Below, in pieces: positions 46,858 to 58,983 of a DNA stretch of 64,000 bases. The stretch is from NCBI RefSeq assembly GCF_033118175.1, contig NC_083701.1:73408001-73472000 (forward strand). The letters are read 5' to 3'. The stretch comes from Dama dama. Its lineage: Eukaryota; Chordata; Mammalia; Artiodactyla; Cervidae. The position numbers were made by a program, and so were the translations under genes. Position 1 is the stretch's first letter. The number at the start of each line of letters is the position of its first letter. The notes beneath the pieces are model-generated. The model worked only from the letters and a program-made list of their open reading frames with translations. It did not search any database and was not told the DNA's origin.

Positions 46858-49470
46858 CAGTTCAGTTCAGTCGCTCAGTCGTGTCCGACTCTTTGTGACT
46901 CCACTGACTGCAGCACGCCAGCTTCCATGCCCATCACCAACTCCTGGAGCTTGCTCAAACTCATGTCCATCGAGTCAGTGATGCCATCCAGCCATCTCAT
47001 CCTCTGTCGTCCCTTCTCCTCCCACTTTCAATCTTTCCCAGCATCAGGGTCTTTTCAAATGAGTCAGCTCTTTGCATCAGGTGGCCAAAGTATTGGAGTT
47101 TCAGCTTCAGCATCAGTTCTTCCAATGAACACCCAGGACTGATTTTAGGATGGACTGGTTGGATCTCCTTGCAGTCCAAGAGACTCTCAAGAGTCTTCTC
47201 CAACACCACAGTTCAAAAGCATCAATTCTTTGGTGCTCAGCTTTCTTTATGGTCCAACTCTCATATCCATACATGACTACTGGAAAAGTCATGTATGTAG
47301 CTTTGACTAGACAGACATTTTTTGGCAAAGTCATGTCTCTGCCTTTTAATATGCTGTCTAGGTTGGTCATAACTTTATTTCCAAGGAGCAAGCATCTTTT
47401 CATGGCTGCAGTCACCATCTGCAGTGATTTTGGAGCCCAAAAAAAATAAACTCTCTCACTGTTTCCACTGTTTCCCCACCTATTTGACATGATGTAATGG
47501 GACCGGATGCCATGATCTTAGTTTTCTGAATGTTGAGCTTTAAACCAACTTTTTCACTCTCCTCTTTCACTTTCATCAAGAGGCTCTTTAATTCCTCTTC
47601 ACTTTCTGCCATAGAGCGGTGCCATCTGCATATCTGAGGTTCTTGATATTTCTCCTGGCAATCTTGATTCCAGCTTGTGCTTCCTCCAGCCATTTCTCAT
47701 GATGTACTCTGCATATAAGTTAAATAAGCAGGGTGACAATATACAGCCTTGACATGCTCCTTTCCCGATTTGGAACCAGTCTGTTGTTCCATGTCCAGTT
47801 CTAACTGTTGCTTCTTGACCTGCATACAGATTTCTCAGGAGGCAGGCCAGGTGGTCTGGCATTCCCATCTCTTTCAGAATTTTCCACAGTTTGTTGTGAC
47901 CCACAGTCAAAGGCTTTGGCATAGTCAGTAACGCAGAAATAGATGTTTTTCTGGAACTCTCTTGCTTTTTTGATGATCCAACAGATGTTGGCAATTTGAT
48001 CTCTGGTTCCTCTACCTTTTCTAAAACCAGAACATTTGGAAGTTCACAGTTCACGTGCTGTTGAAGCCTGGCTTGGAGAATTTTGAGCATTACTTTGCTA
48101 GTGTGTGAGATGAGCGCATTTGTGCAGTAGTTTGAACATTCTTTGGCATTGCCTTTCTTTGGGATTGGAATTAAAACTGACCTTTTCCAGTCCTGTGGCC
48201 ACTGCTGAGTTTTCCCAGTTTGTTGGCATATTGATTGCAGCACTTTCACAGCATCATCTTTCAGGATTTGAAATAGCTCAACTGGAATTCCATCACCTCC
48301 ACTAGCTTTGTTCATAGTGATGCTTCCTAAGGCCCACTTGACTTTGCATTCCAGGATGTCTGGCTCTAGGTGAGTGCTCACACCATCATTGTTATCTGGG
48401 TCAGGAAGATCTTTTTTGTACAGTTCTGTGTATTCTTGCCACCTCTTCTTAATATCTTCTGCTTCTGTTAGGTCCCTACCATTTCTGTCCTTTATTGAGC
48501 CCATCTTTGCATGAAATGTTCCCTTGGTATCTCTAATTTTCTTGAAGAGATCTTTAGTCTTTCCCATTCTATTGTTTTCCTCTATTTCATTGCATTGATC
48601 GCTGAGGAAGGCTTTCTTATCTCTCCTTGCTATTCTTTGGAACTCTGCATTCAGATGGTATATCTTTCCTTTTCTCTTTTGCCTTTAGCTTCTCTTCTTT
48701 TCTCAGCTATTTGTAAGGCCTCCTCAGATAGCCATTTTGCCTTTTTGCATTTCTTTTTCTTGGGGGCCGTCTTGATCACTGCCTCCTGTACAATGTCTCA
48801 AACCTCCATCCATAGTTCTTCAGACACTCTATCAGATCAAATCCCTTGAATCTATTTGTCACTTCCACTGTAATGCAATGTAAGGGATTTGATTTGGGTC
48901 ATACCTGAATGGTCTAGTGGTTTTCCCTACTTTCTTCGATTAAAGTCTGAATTTGGCAATAAGGAGTTCATGATCCAAGCCACAGTCAGCTCCCAGTCTT
49001 GTTTTTGCTGACTGTATAGAGCTTCCCCATCTTTGGCTGCAAAGAATATAATCAATCTGATTTCAGTGTTGACCATCTGTTAATGTCCATGTGGAGAGTC
49101 TTCTCTTGTGTTGTTGGAAGAAGGTGTTTGCTATGACCAGTGGGTTCTCTTGGCAAAATTCTGTTAGTCTTTGCCCTGCTTCATTTTGTACTCCAAGTTC
49201 AAATTTGCCTGTTATTCCAGGTATCTCTTGATTTCCTACTTTTGCATTCCAGTCCCCTCTAATGAAGAGGACTTCCTTTTTGAGTCTTAGTTCTATAAGG
49301 TCTTCATAGAATGGTTCAATTTCAGCTTCTTCAGCATTACTGGTTGGGGCATAGACTTGGATTACTGTAATATTGAATGGTTTGCCTTGGAAGTGAACAG
49401 AGATCATTTTCTTGTTTTTGAGATTGCACCCAAGTACTGCACTTTGGACTCTTTTGTTGACTATGAGGAG
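46858..49470 (-). mobile_element. BovB LINE, 2.6-kb 5'-truncated copy (antisense)
   Basis: Minus strand, right to left: endonuclease part (LLIVNKRVQSAVLGCNLKN; RGDWNAKVG), central region, RT, carboxy end and 3' terminus. A 322-codon ORF (47599-48567) crosses the RT domain. Between about 47905 and 48030 it is read out of the native frame, because a 4-nt and a 2-nt deletion cancel each other, and the YADD region lies outside this ORF. It shares the TGA after TDGQH with the copy at 19845. atgaaagt at about 46850-46857 and 49482-49489 may be a short target-site duplication. Inactive. Confidence 0.9.
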
Positions 49471-49571
49471 TAGAAAGTCTAATGAAAGTAGAAAATTCCA
49501 AATCACTATGTGAAGTGAGATTTTTGGAACATCTACAGATTTTTCTTTAACTTATTTTATAGATAAATTAT

Positions 49572-49785
49572 TGGCTTCCCTGGTGGCTCAGATGGTGATG
49601 AATCTGCCTGCAATGTGGGAGACCTGGGTTCATTCCCTGGGTCTGGAAGATCCCCTGGAGAAGGGAATGGCTACCCCCTCCAGTATTCCAGCCTGGAGAT
49701 TCCCCAGGGATAGAGGAGCCTGCAGCTTGCAGTTCATGGGGCCGCCAAGAGTTGGACATGACTGAGTGACTAAGAACACACACAC
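49572..49785 (+). mobile_element. Bov-tA SINE with 13-bp TSD
   Basis: Head ggcttccctggtggctcaga and a CA-rich tail. Duplications atagataaattat flank it at 49559-49571 and 49786-49798. Confidence 0.95.
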
Positions 49786-50079
49786 ATAGATAAATTATCA
49801 TTATTTAGACAGAGAACAAATATAGACATATTTTCAAACAAATCAAATTTGTTTCTTACACTACTGAAGTGAATATGAACATTCGTTTATTTAACAGATA
49901 TGGTTTTTGTAATCCTTAAGTACAGTTAAAGAAGATGACATGTTGGGGAAGAAAAACATACAAGTTTGCAAATGTAATATCTTACAATAGTGTGAAAGAT
50001 GTTATTAAAAAGAAAAATATGTGGCAAATATTTTATATGTCAGTGTTAATATATTAATAATCAATTGTTATTACCATTA

Positions 50080-50255
50080 CATTACCATAATCTTTAATAC
50101 TTATCATTTACTAAGATTACGTTAAGTTTTACATGAGCAAAATTTTACTATTACAAAATCAGTACCATTTAACTCCCATTTAACAGACTAGGAAAATGAA
50201 GCCGTGAGATATAAAGATACACAGCAATAAGTAGTGGAAACAGGATTAAAACCCA
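50080..50255 (+). mobile_element. MIR SINE fragment (diverged)
   Basis: taacagactaggaaaatga and acacagcaataagtagtgga fit the MIR core order. Confidence 0.55.
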
Positions 50256-50265
50256 AATATATCTG

Positions 50266-50405
50266 CATGAGTGCATGCTTAGTCACTCAGCTGTATCTAA
50301 TTCTTTGTGACCCCATGGACTTTAGCCCGCCAGGCTCCTCTCTCCATGAGATTTTCCAAGCAAGAATATTGGAGTGGGTAGCTAGTGCCTTCTCCAGGGG
50401 GATCT
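50266..50405 (-). mobile_element. Bov-tA SINE, 5'-truncated, 10-bp TSD
   Basis: Antisense 3' two-thirds of the SINE (gcttagtcactcagctgtat to gccttctccaggggg). Duplications aatatatctg flank it at 50256-50265 and 50406-50415. Confidence 0.88.
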
Positions 50406-50630
50406 AATATATCTGACCAGCATCTAAATTTTAACTATTATACTGTAGGTATTTTTTTTATAAATTTTGAGCTAAAACAAGTCCATATCCACTGGCAGCT
50501 AATATTTTAGAGTCAACACAGACAAAAATGTATTACTGTTTATTTCCACTGCATTTTAAAATTTCTTGGAATATTTGCCTTTTAGCTATATCAATAAGGA
50601 TTATTTTTCTCTTTACTATTTTTCCTTAAG

Positions 50631-50714
50631 GGCTGTGACACACAGATGATTTATGACATGCTGCTAAGACTGAAGTCCATTGTCTATTTACCTGGTGACT
50701 TTGTCTGCAAAAAG
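50631..50714 (+). CDS. CNGB3: CNGB3 exon 14: start of cyclic-nucleotide-binding domain
   Basis: An 84-nt, phase 0-0 exon of 28 codons from GCDTQMIYDMLLRLKS to YLPGDFVCKK. The acceptor is tttccttaag and the donor is GTGAGT. It covers the helix before the binding domain and its first beta strands (YLPGDFVCKKG is the typical CNG start). The length fits the human exon I place at cDNA 1579-1662. The next exon should begin GEIGKEMY; I searched 50715-64000 by eye and did not find it, so it lies beyond the window. Confidence 0.96.
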
Positions 50715-51119
50715 GTGAGTGCCTGCAATTTTTCAAATGCGTGACTCATAAATAAATATATTTGAAGAGTTCAGATATAAGTCAAGAGAATAGTTTAAAC
50801 AAAATTGCCCAAGGTGAGTTCCAAAGTATGAAAATAATCATGAGATGCAATTCTGTAAAACAATAATGTGCTTTCAGATTTCAAAATAGAATAAGACAAT
50901 ATGGATTTCATTACTTATGGGATATGAGTGTGGGTGGTCTGAAAGTTGGTTTGTGTATATGTAAGTCATCAACTGTCATACCCCATTAATTTCAAATACC
51001 TTCCCTTAATTCTACCTTTTCCCTTAAGAAGTGAAAGGTGGTCCTGCCCCTTTTATGTCTTCAACAAACTATCAGTTACCTCCATTTATCTCACCCAGTT
51101 AGTGGATAATCAATGCCAT

Positions 51120-51490
51120 ATTTTTTAAATTTTACTGTAATTATAAAGTAATACATGGTCATTATTTTTAACATGGGAAATACATAAAAGCACAAAGTGA
51201 AAAACTCCACCACCCATAAATAACCACTATTAATATATTTCAACCTATCTCTTTTATAAATCAATTGATGGATAGTTAGAGCTTGTTTCATAAAATTAGT
51301 ATCATACCTCCCTTATGTGTGAAACTTGCTTTGTCATGTCACAATATATCATAGAAAGTAATCTACAACCTTCTTTTTAAAGCTGTATAGTATTCCAGTC
51401 TATGAATATATCATAATCAATTTCCAAGTGTTTGCTATTATAAATAACTCCAAAATGAGTATTTTTGCACATCTCTGATTACTAACTTAA
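51120..51490 (-). mobile_element. Old L1-type 3' fragment (antisense)
   Basis: taaagctgtatagtattcca, tgaatatatcataatcaatt and gtttgctattataaataact follow the antisense 3' region of ancient L1/HAL1 elements. Confidence 0.65.
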
Positions 51491-51908
51491 GGGAGAGAGA
51501 AGGAATGATGACTTTGGGTTTTTCATTTTGAGACATTAAATCAGTTGTGAAGGCAACAATCAAAATTAAACGTAGAGAAGGATGAGCAGTTCAAAGAAAT
51601 GAAAGATGATCCAAAACCGTGGGGAGTTTACAGACAAGTGGGGGTAAGAAGCACTTACATTATCCCAAAATAATGTGTTAAATGTGGTGGGAAAGGTAAG
51701 CACAAGCTGTGGTAGGACCCAGATCGAGAACGCGTCTCCCTGGGGTGCTGGTAAGAGATCCTGGAGAAGACGCTGGGCAAGCAAAGTCCTGAAAAATGAA
51801 TCGGCATGAACCCGGAGAAAGAAGAAGCAGGCGTTCCAGATAAAGGAAAAACCTTCACATGAGCTCAGGCAGAAAGGAAGGAACTGTGTCTACAGAGAGA
51901 GTGCATAC

Positions 51909-51922
51909 AAGTCAAAAGCTGG
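51909..51922. repeat. Left target-site duplication of full-length L1
   Basis: aagtcaaaagctgg, repeated at 59410-59423 right after the L1 A-tail. Confidence 0.92.
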
Positions 51923-54190
51923 GGGACGAGCCAAGATGGCGGAGGAGCAGGACGGGGAGACCACTTTCTCTCCTACAAATTCATCAAAAGAATAACTGAA
52001 CGCAGAGCAAACTTCGCAAAACAACTTCTGATCGCTAGCTGAGGTCATCAGGCGCCCAGAAAAGCAGCCCATTGTCTTAGAAAGGAGGTAGGACAAAATA
52101 TAAAGATAAAAAGTGAGACAAAAGAGCTAAGGACGGAGATCCGTCCCGGGAGCTCTTAGGCGGCATTGCTTGGGGTAGGGTCCGGGCCTGAGTGCCCTGA
52201 GGACAATCGGAGGGAGCTTCTGTGAGTTGCCAACTTGAACTGTGGGAGACCAAGAGAGAGAGAGTAAATTAACCGGCCCGAACACACTGCCGGCCGTTCG
52301 CAGAACAAAGAGACCGCGAAAGTCCAGAGAGGAGCTCGCAGGCTGCGGACCGGCCCAGCCCCGCCGGAGGCAGGAGGCAGGGGGGAGGGGAAGGTCGCGG
52401 CGAGACACAGGGCGCAGGCACCCGGCCGGCGCGGGCGGGACTGGGGCTGGGGACGCGGAGGGCAGAAGGCGCGCGCACCCGACTGGCGCCAGCGGAAACT
52501 GAGACTGGGTCCGCGGAAGGGAGCGGGCGCGCCACACCTGGGGAGAGTGCGCCCACCAAGCCCCTGGCTGCCTGGACCGCTCTGACGGGGAAGGCACAGA
52601 GAGCAGGCGCAGCTTTTCCTTCCGCGCTTTTGTGGAACACCCGAGGGCTGGAACCTCGCGCAGCGCGGGGCGCGCACCATATAGAGCAGCCGGGAGCCTG
52701 AGCGGCGCAGACGGAGAAAGCAGCGTCAGCCCCTCCCGGCAGCGCCAGCCCGTCCCCGCGGCGCCAGCCCCTCCCCGCAGAGCGACGGAACTAGCTACCT
52801 GAATAAGAGTCCACCTCCGCCCGCCTGTGTCAGGGCGGAAATGAGGCTCTGAAGAGACCGGCAAACAGAAGCCAAATAAACAAAGGGAACCGCTTCAGAA
52901 GGGACTGGTGCAACAGATTAAAATCCCCGTAGAAAACACCGACTACACCGGAAGGGGCTCTATAGATATCGAGAAGTGTAAGCTGGAACGAGGAGCTATC
53001 TGAAACTGAGCCAAACCCACACTGACCGCAACAGCTCCAGAGAAACTCCTAGATATAATTTTACTTTTTTCTCTTTTTTTTTCTTTTTTTTCTTTTTTAT
53101 TTTTTCTCTTTTATTTGCCTTTAAAATTCCCTATTACTCCCCCATTACTCCTTAACTTTCATTTCCATAGATTTTTATGATTTTTTTAATTAGGGAAAAA
53201 AATTTTTTTTTTCTTTCTTTTTTTTCTTTTTTCTTCTTTCCTTTTTCTCTTCTATTTTCTATTTTTCTTTTTCTCTTATTTCTTTTAAAGTCCTCTCTTA
53301 CTCCTCTACTACTCCTTAATTTTCATTTTCAATACACTATAACCTTACAAAAAAAAAAAGAAGAGAAGCCCTATTTTTAAACCGAAGATTATTCTCTCCC
53401 AATCTTGACTCTCCATTTTCTACCTCAGAACACCTCTATTTCCTCCTTTACCCTTCTCTTCCCAATCCAATTCTGTGAATCTCTGTAGGTGTCTGGGCTA
53501 CAGAGAACACTCTGGGAACAGACAGCTGCGTAGATCTGTCTCTCTCCTCTTGAGTCCCCCTTTTTCTCCTCCTGCTCATCTCTATCTCCCTCCTCCCTCT
53601 CCTCTTCTTCATGTAACTCTGTGAACCTCTCTGGGTGTCCCTAACGGGGGAGAATCTTTTCGCCATTAACCTAGAAGTTTTCTTATCAGTGCTGTGTAGT
53701 TGGAGAAGTCCTGAGACTACAGGAAGAATAAAACTGAAATCCAGAGGCAGGAGACTTAAGCCCAAAACCTGAGAACACCAGAAAACTCCTGACTACATGG
53801 AACTTTAAGTAATAAGTGACCGTCCAAAAGCCTCCATACCTACACTGAAACCAACCACCACCCAAGAGCCAATAAGTTTTAGAGCAAGACATACCACGCA
53901 AGTTCTCCAGCAACGCAGGAACATAGCCCTGAACGTCAACATACAGGCTGCCCAAGGTCACACCTAACACATAGACCCATCTCAAAACTCATTACTGGGC
54001 ACTCCATTGCTCTCCAAAGAGAAGAAATCAAGTTCCACGCACCAGAACACTGACGCAAGCTTCCCTAACCAGGAAACCTTGACAAGCCAATCGTCTAACC
54101 CCACCCACTGGGTAAATTCTCCACAATAAAAAGGAACCACAGACCTCCAGAATACAGAAAGCCCAGTCCAGACACAGCAATCTAAACAAG
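51923..54190 (+). promoter_or_regulatory. L1 5'UTR: CpG-rich internal promoter region
   Basis: GC- and CpG-rich between about 52140 and 52860, then pyrimidine-rich to about 53640. In L1 elements this region carries the internal RNA polymerase II promoter. Promoter activity here is inferred from element type, not seen directly. A long antisense ORF (52127-52864) lies in the CpG-rich part. Confidence 0.7.
53056..53300 (+). repeat. Pyrimidine-rich tract in L1 5'UTR
   Basis: Long runs of T with C interspersed and almost no G, broken by a short unique stretch near 53115-53165. It may form triplex-like or slippage-prone DNA. Confidence 0.9.
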
Positions 54191-55112
54191 ATGAAAAGGC
54201 AAAGAAATACCCAACAGGTAAAGGAACATGAAAAATGCCCACCGAGTCAAACAAAAGAGGAGGAGATAGGGAATCTACCTGAAAAAGAATTTAGAATAAT
54301 GATAATAAAAATGATCCAAAATCTTGAAAACAAAATGGAGTTACAGATAAATAGCCTGGAAACAAAGATTGAAAAGATACAAGAAATGTTTAATAAAGAC
54401 CTAGAAGAAATAAAAAAGAGTCAATTAAAAATGAATAATGCAATGAATGAGATCAAAAACACTCTGGAGGGAACCAAGAGTAGAATAACGGAGGCAGAAG
54501 ATAGGATAAGTGAGGTAGAAGATAAAATGGTGGAAATAAATGAAGCAGAGAGGAAAAAAGAAAAAAGGATCAAAAGAAATGAGGACAACCTCAGGGACCT
54601 CTGGGACACTGTGAAACGCCCCAACATTCGAATCATAGGAGTTCCAGAAGAAGAAGACAGAAAGGCCATGAGAAAATACTCGAGGAGATAATAGCTGAAA
54701 ACTTCCTAAAATGGGGAAGGAAATAGCCACCCAAGTCCAAGAAACCCAGAGAGTCCCAAACAGGATAAACCCAACGTGAAACACCCCAAGACACATATTA
54801 ATCAAATTAACAAAGATCAAACACAAAGAACAAATATTAAAAGCAGCAAGGGAGAAACAACAAATAACACACAAAGGGATTCCCATAAGGATAACAGCTG
54901 ATCTATCAGTAGAAACCCTCCAGGCCAGAAGGGAATGGCAGGACATACTTAGAGTAATGAAAGAGAATAACCTACAACCTAGATTACTGTATTCAGCAAG
55001 GATCTCATTCAGATATAAAGGAGAATTCAAAAGCTTTACAGACAAGCAAAAGCTGAGAGAATTCAGCACCACCAAACCAGCTCTTCAACAAATGCTAAAG
55101 GATCTTCTCTAG
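54191..55112 (+). pseudogene. L1 ORF1 (RNA-binding chaperone), broken
   Basis: ORF1 encodes the nucleic-acid-binding chaperone of L1 RNPs. The first 166 codons are open: a basic start (MKRQRNTQQVKEHEK), a long coiled coil (about residues 40-130) and the start of the RRM-like domain (VKRPNIRIIGVPEEED). Then one base is missing near 54666 and another near 54708, and a TGA follows near 54776, where the sequence acgtga suggests a decayed CGA. The carboxy-terminal domain is still readable (ITADLSVETLQARREWQDIL) up to the natural TAG at 55110. Confidence 0.9.
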
Positions 55113-55163
55113 ACAGGAAATGCAGAAAGGTTGTATAAACGTGAACCCAAAACAACAAAGTAA

Positions 55164-58100
55164 ATGGCAACGGGACCACACCTATCAATAATTACCCTAA
55201 ATGTAAATGGGTTGAATGCCCCAACCAAAAGACAAAGATTGGCTGAATGGATACAAAACCAAGACCCCTATATATGCTGTCTACAGGAGACCCACCTCAA
55301 AACAAGAGACACATACAGACTAAAAGTGAAGGGCTGGAAAAAAATATTTCATGCAAACGGAGACCAAAAGAAAGCAGGAGTCGCAATACTCATATCAGAT
55401 AAAATAGACTTTCAAATAAAGGATGTGAAAAGAGACAAAGAAGGACACTACATAATGATCAAAGGATCAATCCAAGAAGAAGATATAACAATTATAAATA
55501 TATATGCACCCAACATAGGAGCACTGCAATATGTACGGCAAACACTAACGAGTATGAAAGAGGAAATTAATAGTAACACAATAATAGCGGGAGACTTTAA
55601 TACCCCACTCACAACTATGGATAGATCAACTAAACAGAAAATTAAAAAGGAAACACAAACCTTAAATGACACAATGGACCAGCTAGACCTAATTGATATC
55701 TATAGGACATTTCACCCCAAAACAATCAACTTCACCTTTTTCTCAAGTGCACACGGAACCTTCTCCAGAATAGATCACATCCTGGGCCATAAATCTGGTC
55801 TTGGAAAATTCAAAAAAATTGAAATCATTCCAGTCATCTTCTCTGACCACAGTGCAGTAAGATTAGATCTCAATTACAGGAAAAAAATTGTTAAAAATTC
55901 AAACATATGGAGGCTAAATAACACGCTTCTGAATAACCAACAAACCATAGAAGAAATCAAAAAAGAAATCAAAATATGTATAGAAATGAATGAAAATGAA
56001 AACACAACAACCCAAAACCTATGGGACACTGTAAAAGCAGTGCTAAGGGGAAGGTTCATAGCATTACAGGCTTACATCAAGAAATAAGAAAAAAGCCAAA
56101 TAAATAACCTAACTCTACACCTAAAGCAATTAGAGAAGGAAGAAATGAAGAACCCCAGGGTTAGCAGAAGGAAAGAAATCTTAAAAATCAGGGCAGAAAT
56201 AAATGCAAAAGAAACTAAAGAGACCATAGCAGAAATCAACAAAGCTAAAAGCTGGTTTTTTGAAAAAATAAACAAAATTGACAAACCATTAGCAAGACTC
56301 ATTAAGAAACAAAGAGAGAAGAACCAAATTAACAAAATTAGAAATGAAAATGGAGAGATCACAACAGACAACACTGAAATACAAAGGATCATAAGAGACT
56401 ACTACCAGCAGCTCTATGCCAATAAAATGGACAACTTGGATGAAATGGACAAATTCTTAGAAAAGTATAACTTTCCAAAACTGAACCAGGAAGAAATAGA
56501 AGATCTTAACAGACCCATCACAAGCAAGGAAATCGAAACTGTAATAAAAAATCTTCCAGCAAACAAAAGCCCAGGACCAGATGGCTTCACAGCTGAATTC
56601 TACCAAAAATTTAGAGAAGAGCTAACACCTATCTTACTCAAACTCTTCCAGAAAATTGCAGAAGAAGGTAAGCTTCCAAACTCATTCTATGAGGCCACCA
56701 TCACCCTAATTCCAAAACCAGACAAAGATGCCACAAAAAAAGAAAACTACAGGCCAATATCACTGATGAACATAGATGCAAAAATCCTTAACAAAATTCT
56801 AGCAAACAGAATCCAACAACATATTAAAAAAATCATACACCATGACCAAGTGGGCTTTATCCCAGGAATGCAAGGATTCTTTAATATCCATAAATCAATC
56901 AATGTAATACACCACATTAACAAATTGAAAGATAAAAACCATATGATTATCTCAATAGATGCAGAGAAAGCCTTTGACAAAATTCAACACTCATTTATGA
57001 TTAAAACTCTCCAAAAAGCAGGAACAGAAGGAACATACCTCAACATAATAAAAGCTATATATGACAAACCCACAGCAAGCATCACCCTCAATGGTGAAAA
57101 ATTGAAAGCATTTCCCCTGAAATCAGGAACAAGACAAGGGTGCCCACTCTCACCACTACTATTCAACATAGTGTTGGAAGTTTTGGCCACAGCAATCAGA
57201 GCAGAAAAAGAAGTAAAAGGAATCCAGATAGGAAAAGAAGAAGTGAAACTCTCACTGTTTGCAGATGACATGATCCTCTACATAGAAAACCCTAAAGACT
57301 CTACCAGGAAATTACTAGAACTAATCAAGGAATATAGTAAAGTTGCAGGATATAAAATTAACACACAGAAATCCCTTGCATTCCTATACACTAACAATGA
57401 GAAAACAGAAAGAGAAATTAAGGAAACAATACCATTCACCATTGCAACAAAAAGAATAAAATACTTAGGAGTATATCTACCTAAAGAAACAAAAGACCTA
57501 TACATAGAAAACTATTAAACTCTGATGAAAGAAATCAAAGAGGACACAAACAGATGGAGAAACATACCGTGTTCATGGATTGGAAGAATTAATATTGTCA
57601 AAATGGCTATTCTACCCAAAGCAATCTATAGATTCAATGCACTCCCTATCAAGCTACCAATGGTATTTTTCACAGAACTAGACCAAAGAATTTCACAATT
57701 TGTATGGAAATACAAAAAAACCTCGAATAGCCAAAGTAATCTTGAGAAAGAAGAATGGAACTGGAGGAATCAACCTGCCTGACTTCAGACTCTACTACAA
57801 AGCCACAGTCATCAAGACAGTATGGTACTGGCACAAAGACAGAAATATAGATCAATGGAACAGAATAGAAAGCCCAGAGATAAATCCACGAACCTATGGA
57901 CACCTTATCTTTGACAAAGGAGGCAAGGATATACAATGGAAAAAAGACAACCTCGTTAACAAGTGGTGCTGGGAAAACTGGTCAACCACTTGTAAAAGAA
58001 TGAAACTAGAACACTTTCTAACACCATACACAAAAATAAACTCAAAATGGATTAAAGATCTAAATGTAAGACCAGAAACTATAAAACTCCTAGAGGAGAA

Positions 58101-58983
58101 CATAGGCAAAACACTCTCCGACATAAATCACAGCAAGATCCTCTATGACCCACCTCCCAGAATATTGGAAATAAAAGCAAAACTAAACAAATGGGACCTA
58201 ATGAAACTTAAAAGCTTTTGCACTACAAAGAAAACTATAAGTAAGGTGAAAAGACAGCCCTCAGATTGGGAGAAAATAATAGCAAATGAAGAAACAGACA
58301 AAGGATTAATCTCAAAAATATACAAGCAACTCCTGTAGCTCAATTCCAGAAAAATAAATGACCCAATCAAAAAATGGGCCAAAGAACTAAACAGACATTT
58401 CTCCAAAGAAGACATACAGATGGGTAACAAACACATGAAAAGATGCTCAACATCACTCATTATTAGAGAAATGCAAATCAAAACCACAATGAGGTACCAT
58501 TACACGCCAGTCAGGATGGCTGCTATCCAAAAGTCTACAAGCAATAAATGCTGGAGAGGGTGTAGAGTAAAGGGAACCCTCTTACACTGTTGGTGGGAAT
58601 GCAAACTAGTACAGCCGCTATGGAAAACAGTGTGGAGATTTCTTAAAAAACTGGAAATAGAAGTGCCATATGACCCAGCAATCCCACTTCTGGGCATACA
58701 CACTGAGGAAACCAGATCTGAAAGAGACACGTGCACCCCAATGTTCATCGCAGCACTGTTTATAATAGCCAGGACATGGAAGCAACCTAGATGCCCATCA
58801 GCAGATGAATGGATAAGGAAGCTGTGGTACATATACACCATGGAATATTACTCAGCCATTAAAAAGAATTCATTTGAACCAGTCCTAATGAGATGGATGA
58901 AACTGGAGCCCCTTATACAGAGTGAAGTAAGCCAGAAAGATAAAGAACATTACAGCATACTAACACATATATATGGAATTTAG
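55164..58983 (+). pseudogene. L1 ORF2 (endonuclease-reverse transcriptase), broken
   Basis: ORF2 encodes endonuclease, RT and a Cys-rich end. Residues 1-240 hold the endonuclease, with ITLNVNGLN, LQETH, IAGDFNT and FSDHSAV all present. RT follows (ISIDAEKAFDKIQH; SLFADDMILYIE, catalytic FADD intact). The Cys-rich end spans about 58540-58620 (CWRGCRVKGTLLHCWWEC). Lesions: in-frame TAA at 56085, in-frame TAA at 57516, an extra A in the A-run near 57713 that shifts the frame, and a TAG at 58336. The natural stop is at 58981. Full-length protein cannot be made. Confidence 0.93.

Larger units (their letters stand above)
33078..50630 (+). other. CNGB3: CNGB3 intron 13 (GC-AG)
   Basis: A 17.55-kb intron with donor GCAAGT and acceptor tttccttaag. 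It contains an L2, BovB copies, many SINEs and old L1s. Nothing recognised in 33078-33689, 34831-35371, 35916-36563, 36786-37299, 40601-41286, 41606-42006, 42143-44489 (apart from a G-run), 45658-46857 and 49799-50079. A weak L2-like stretch near 43310-43400 is too short to call. Confidence 0.8.

Noticed and set aside
47599..48567. 322-codon minus-strand ORF as a gene
   Set aside because: It is a BovB reverse-transcriptase fragment with two cancelling deletions.
52127..52864. 245-codon minus-strand ORF as a cellular gene
   Set aside because: It lies wholly inside the CpG-rich L1 5'UTR, is proline/arginine-rich by composition and shows no domain. It is kept only as an L1 antisense-ORF observation.
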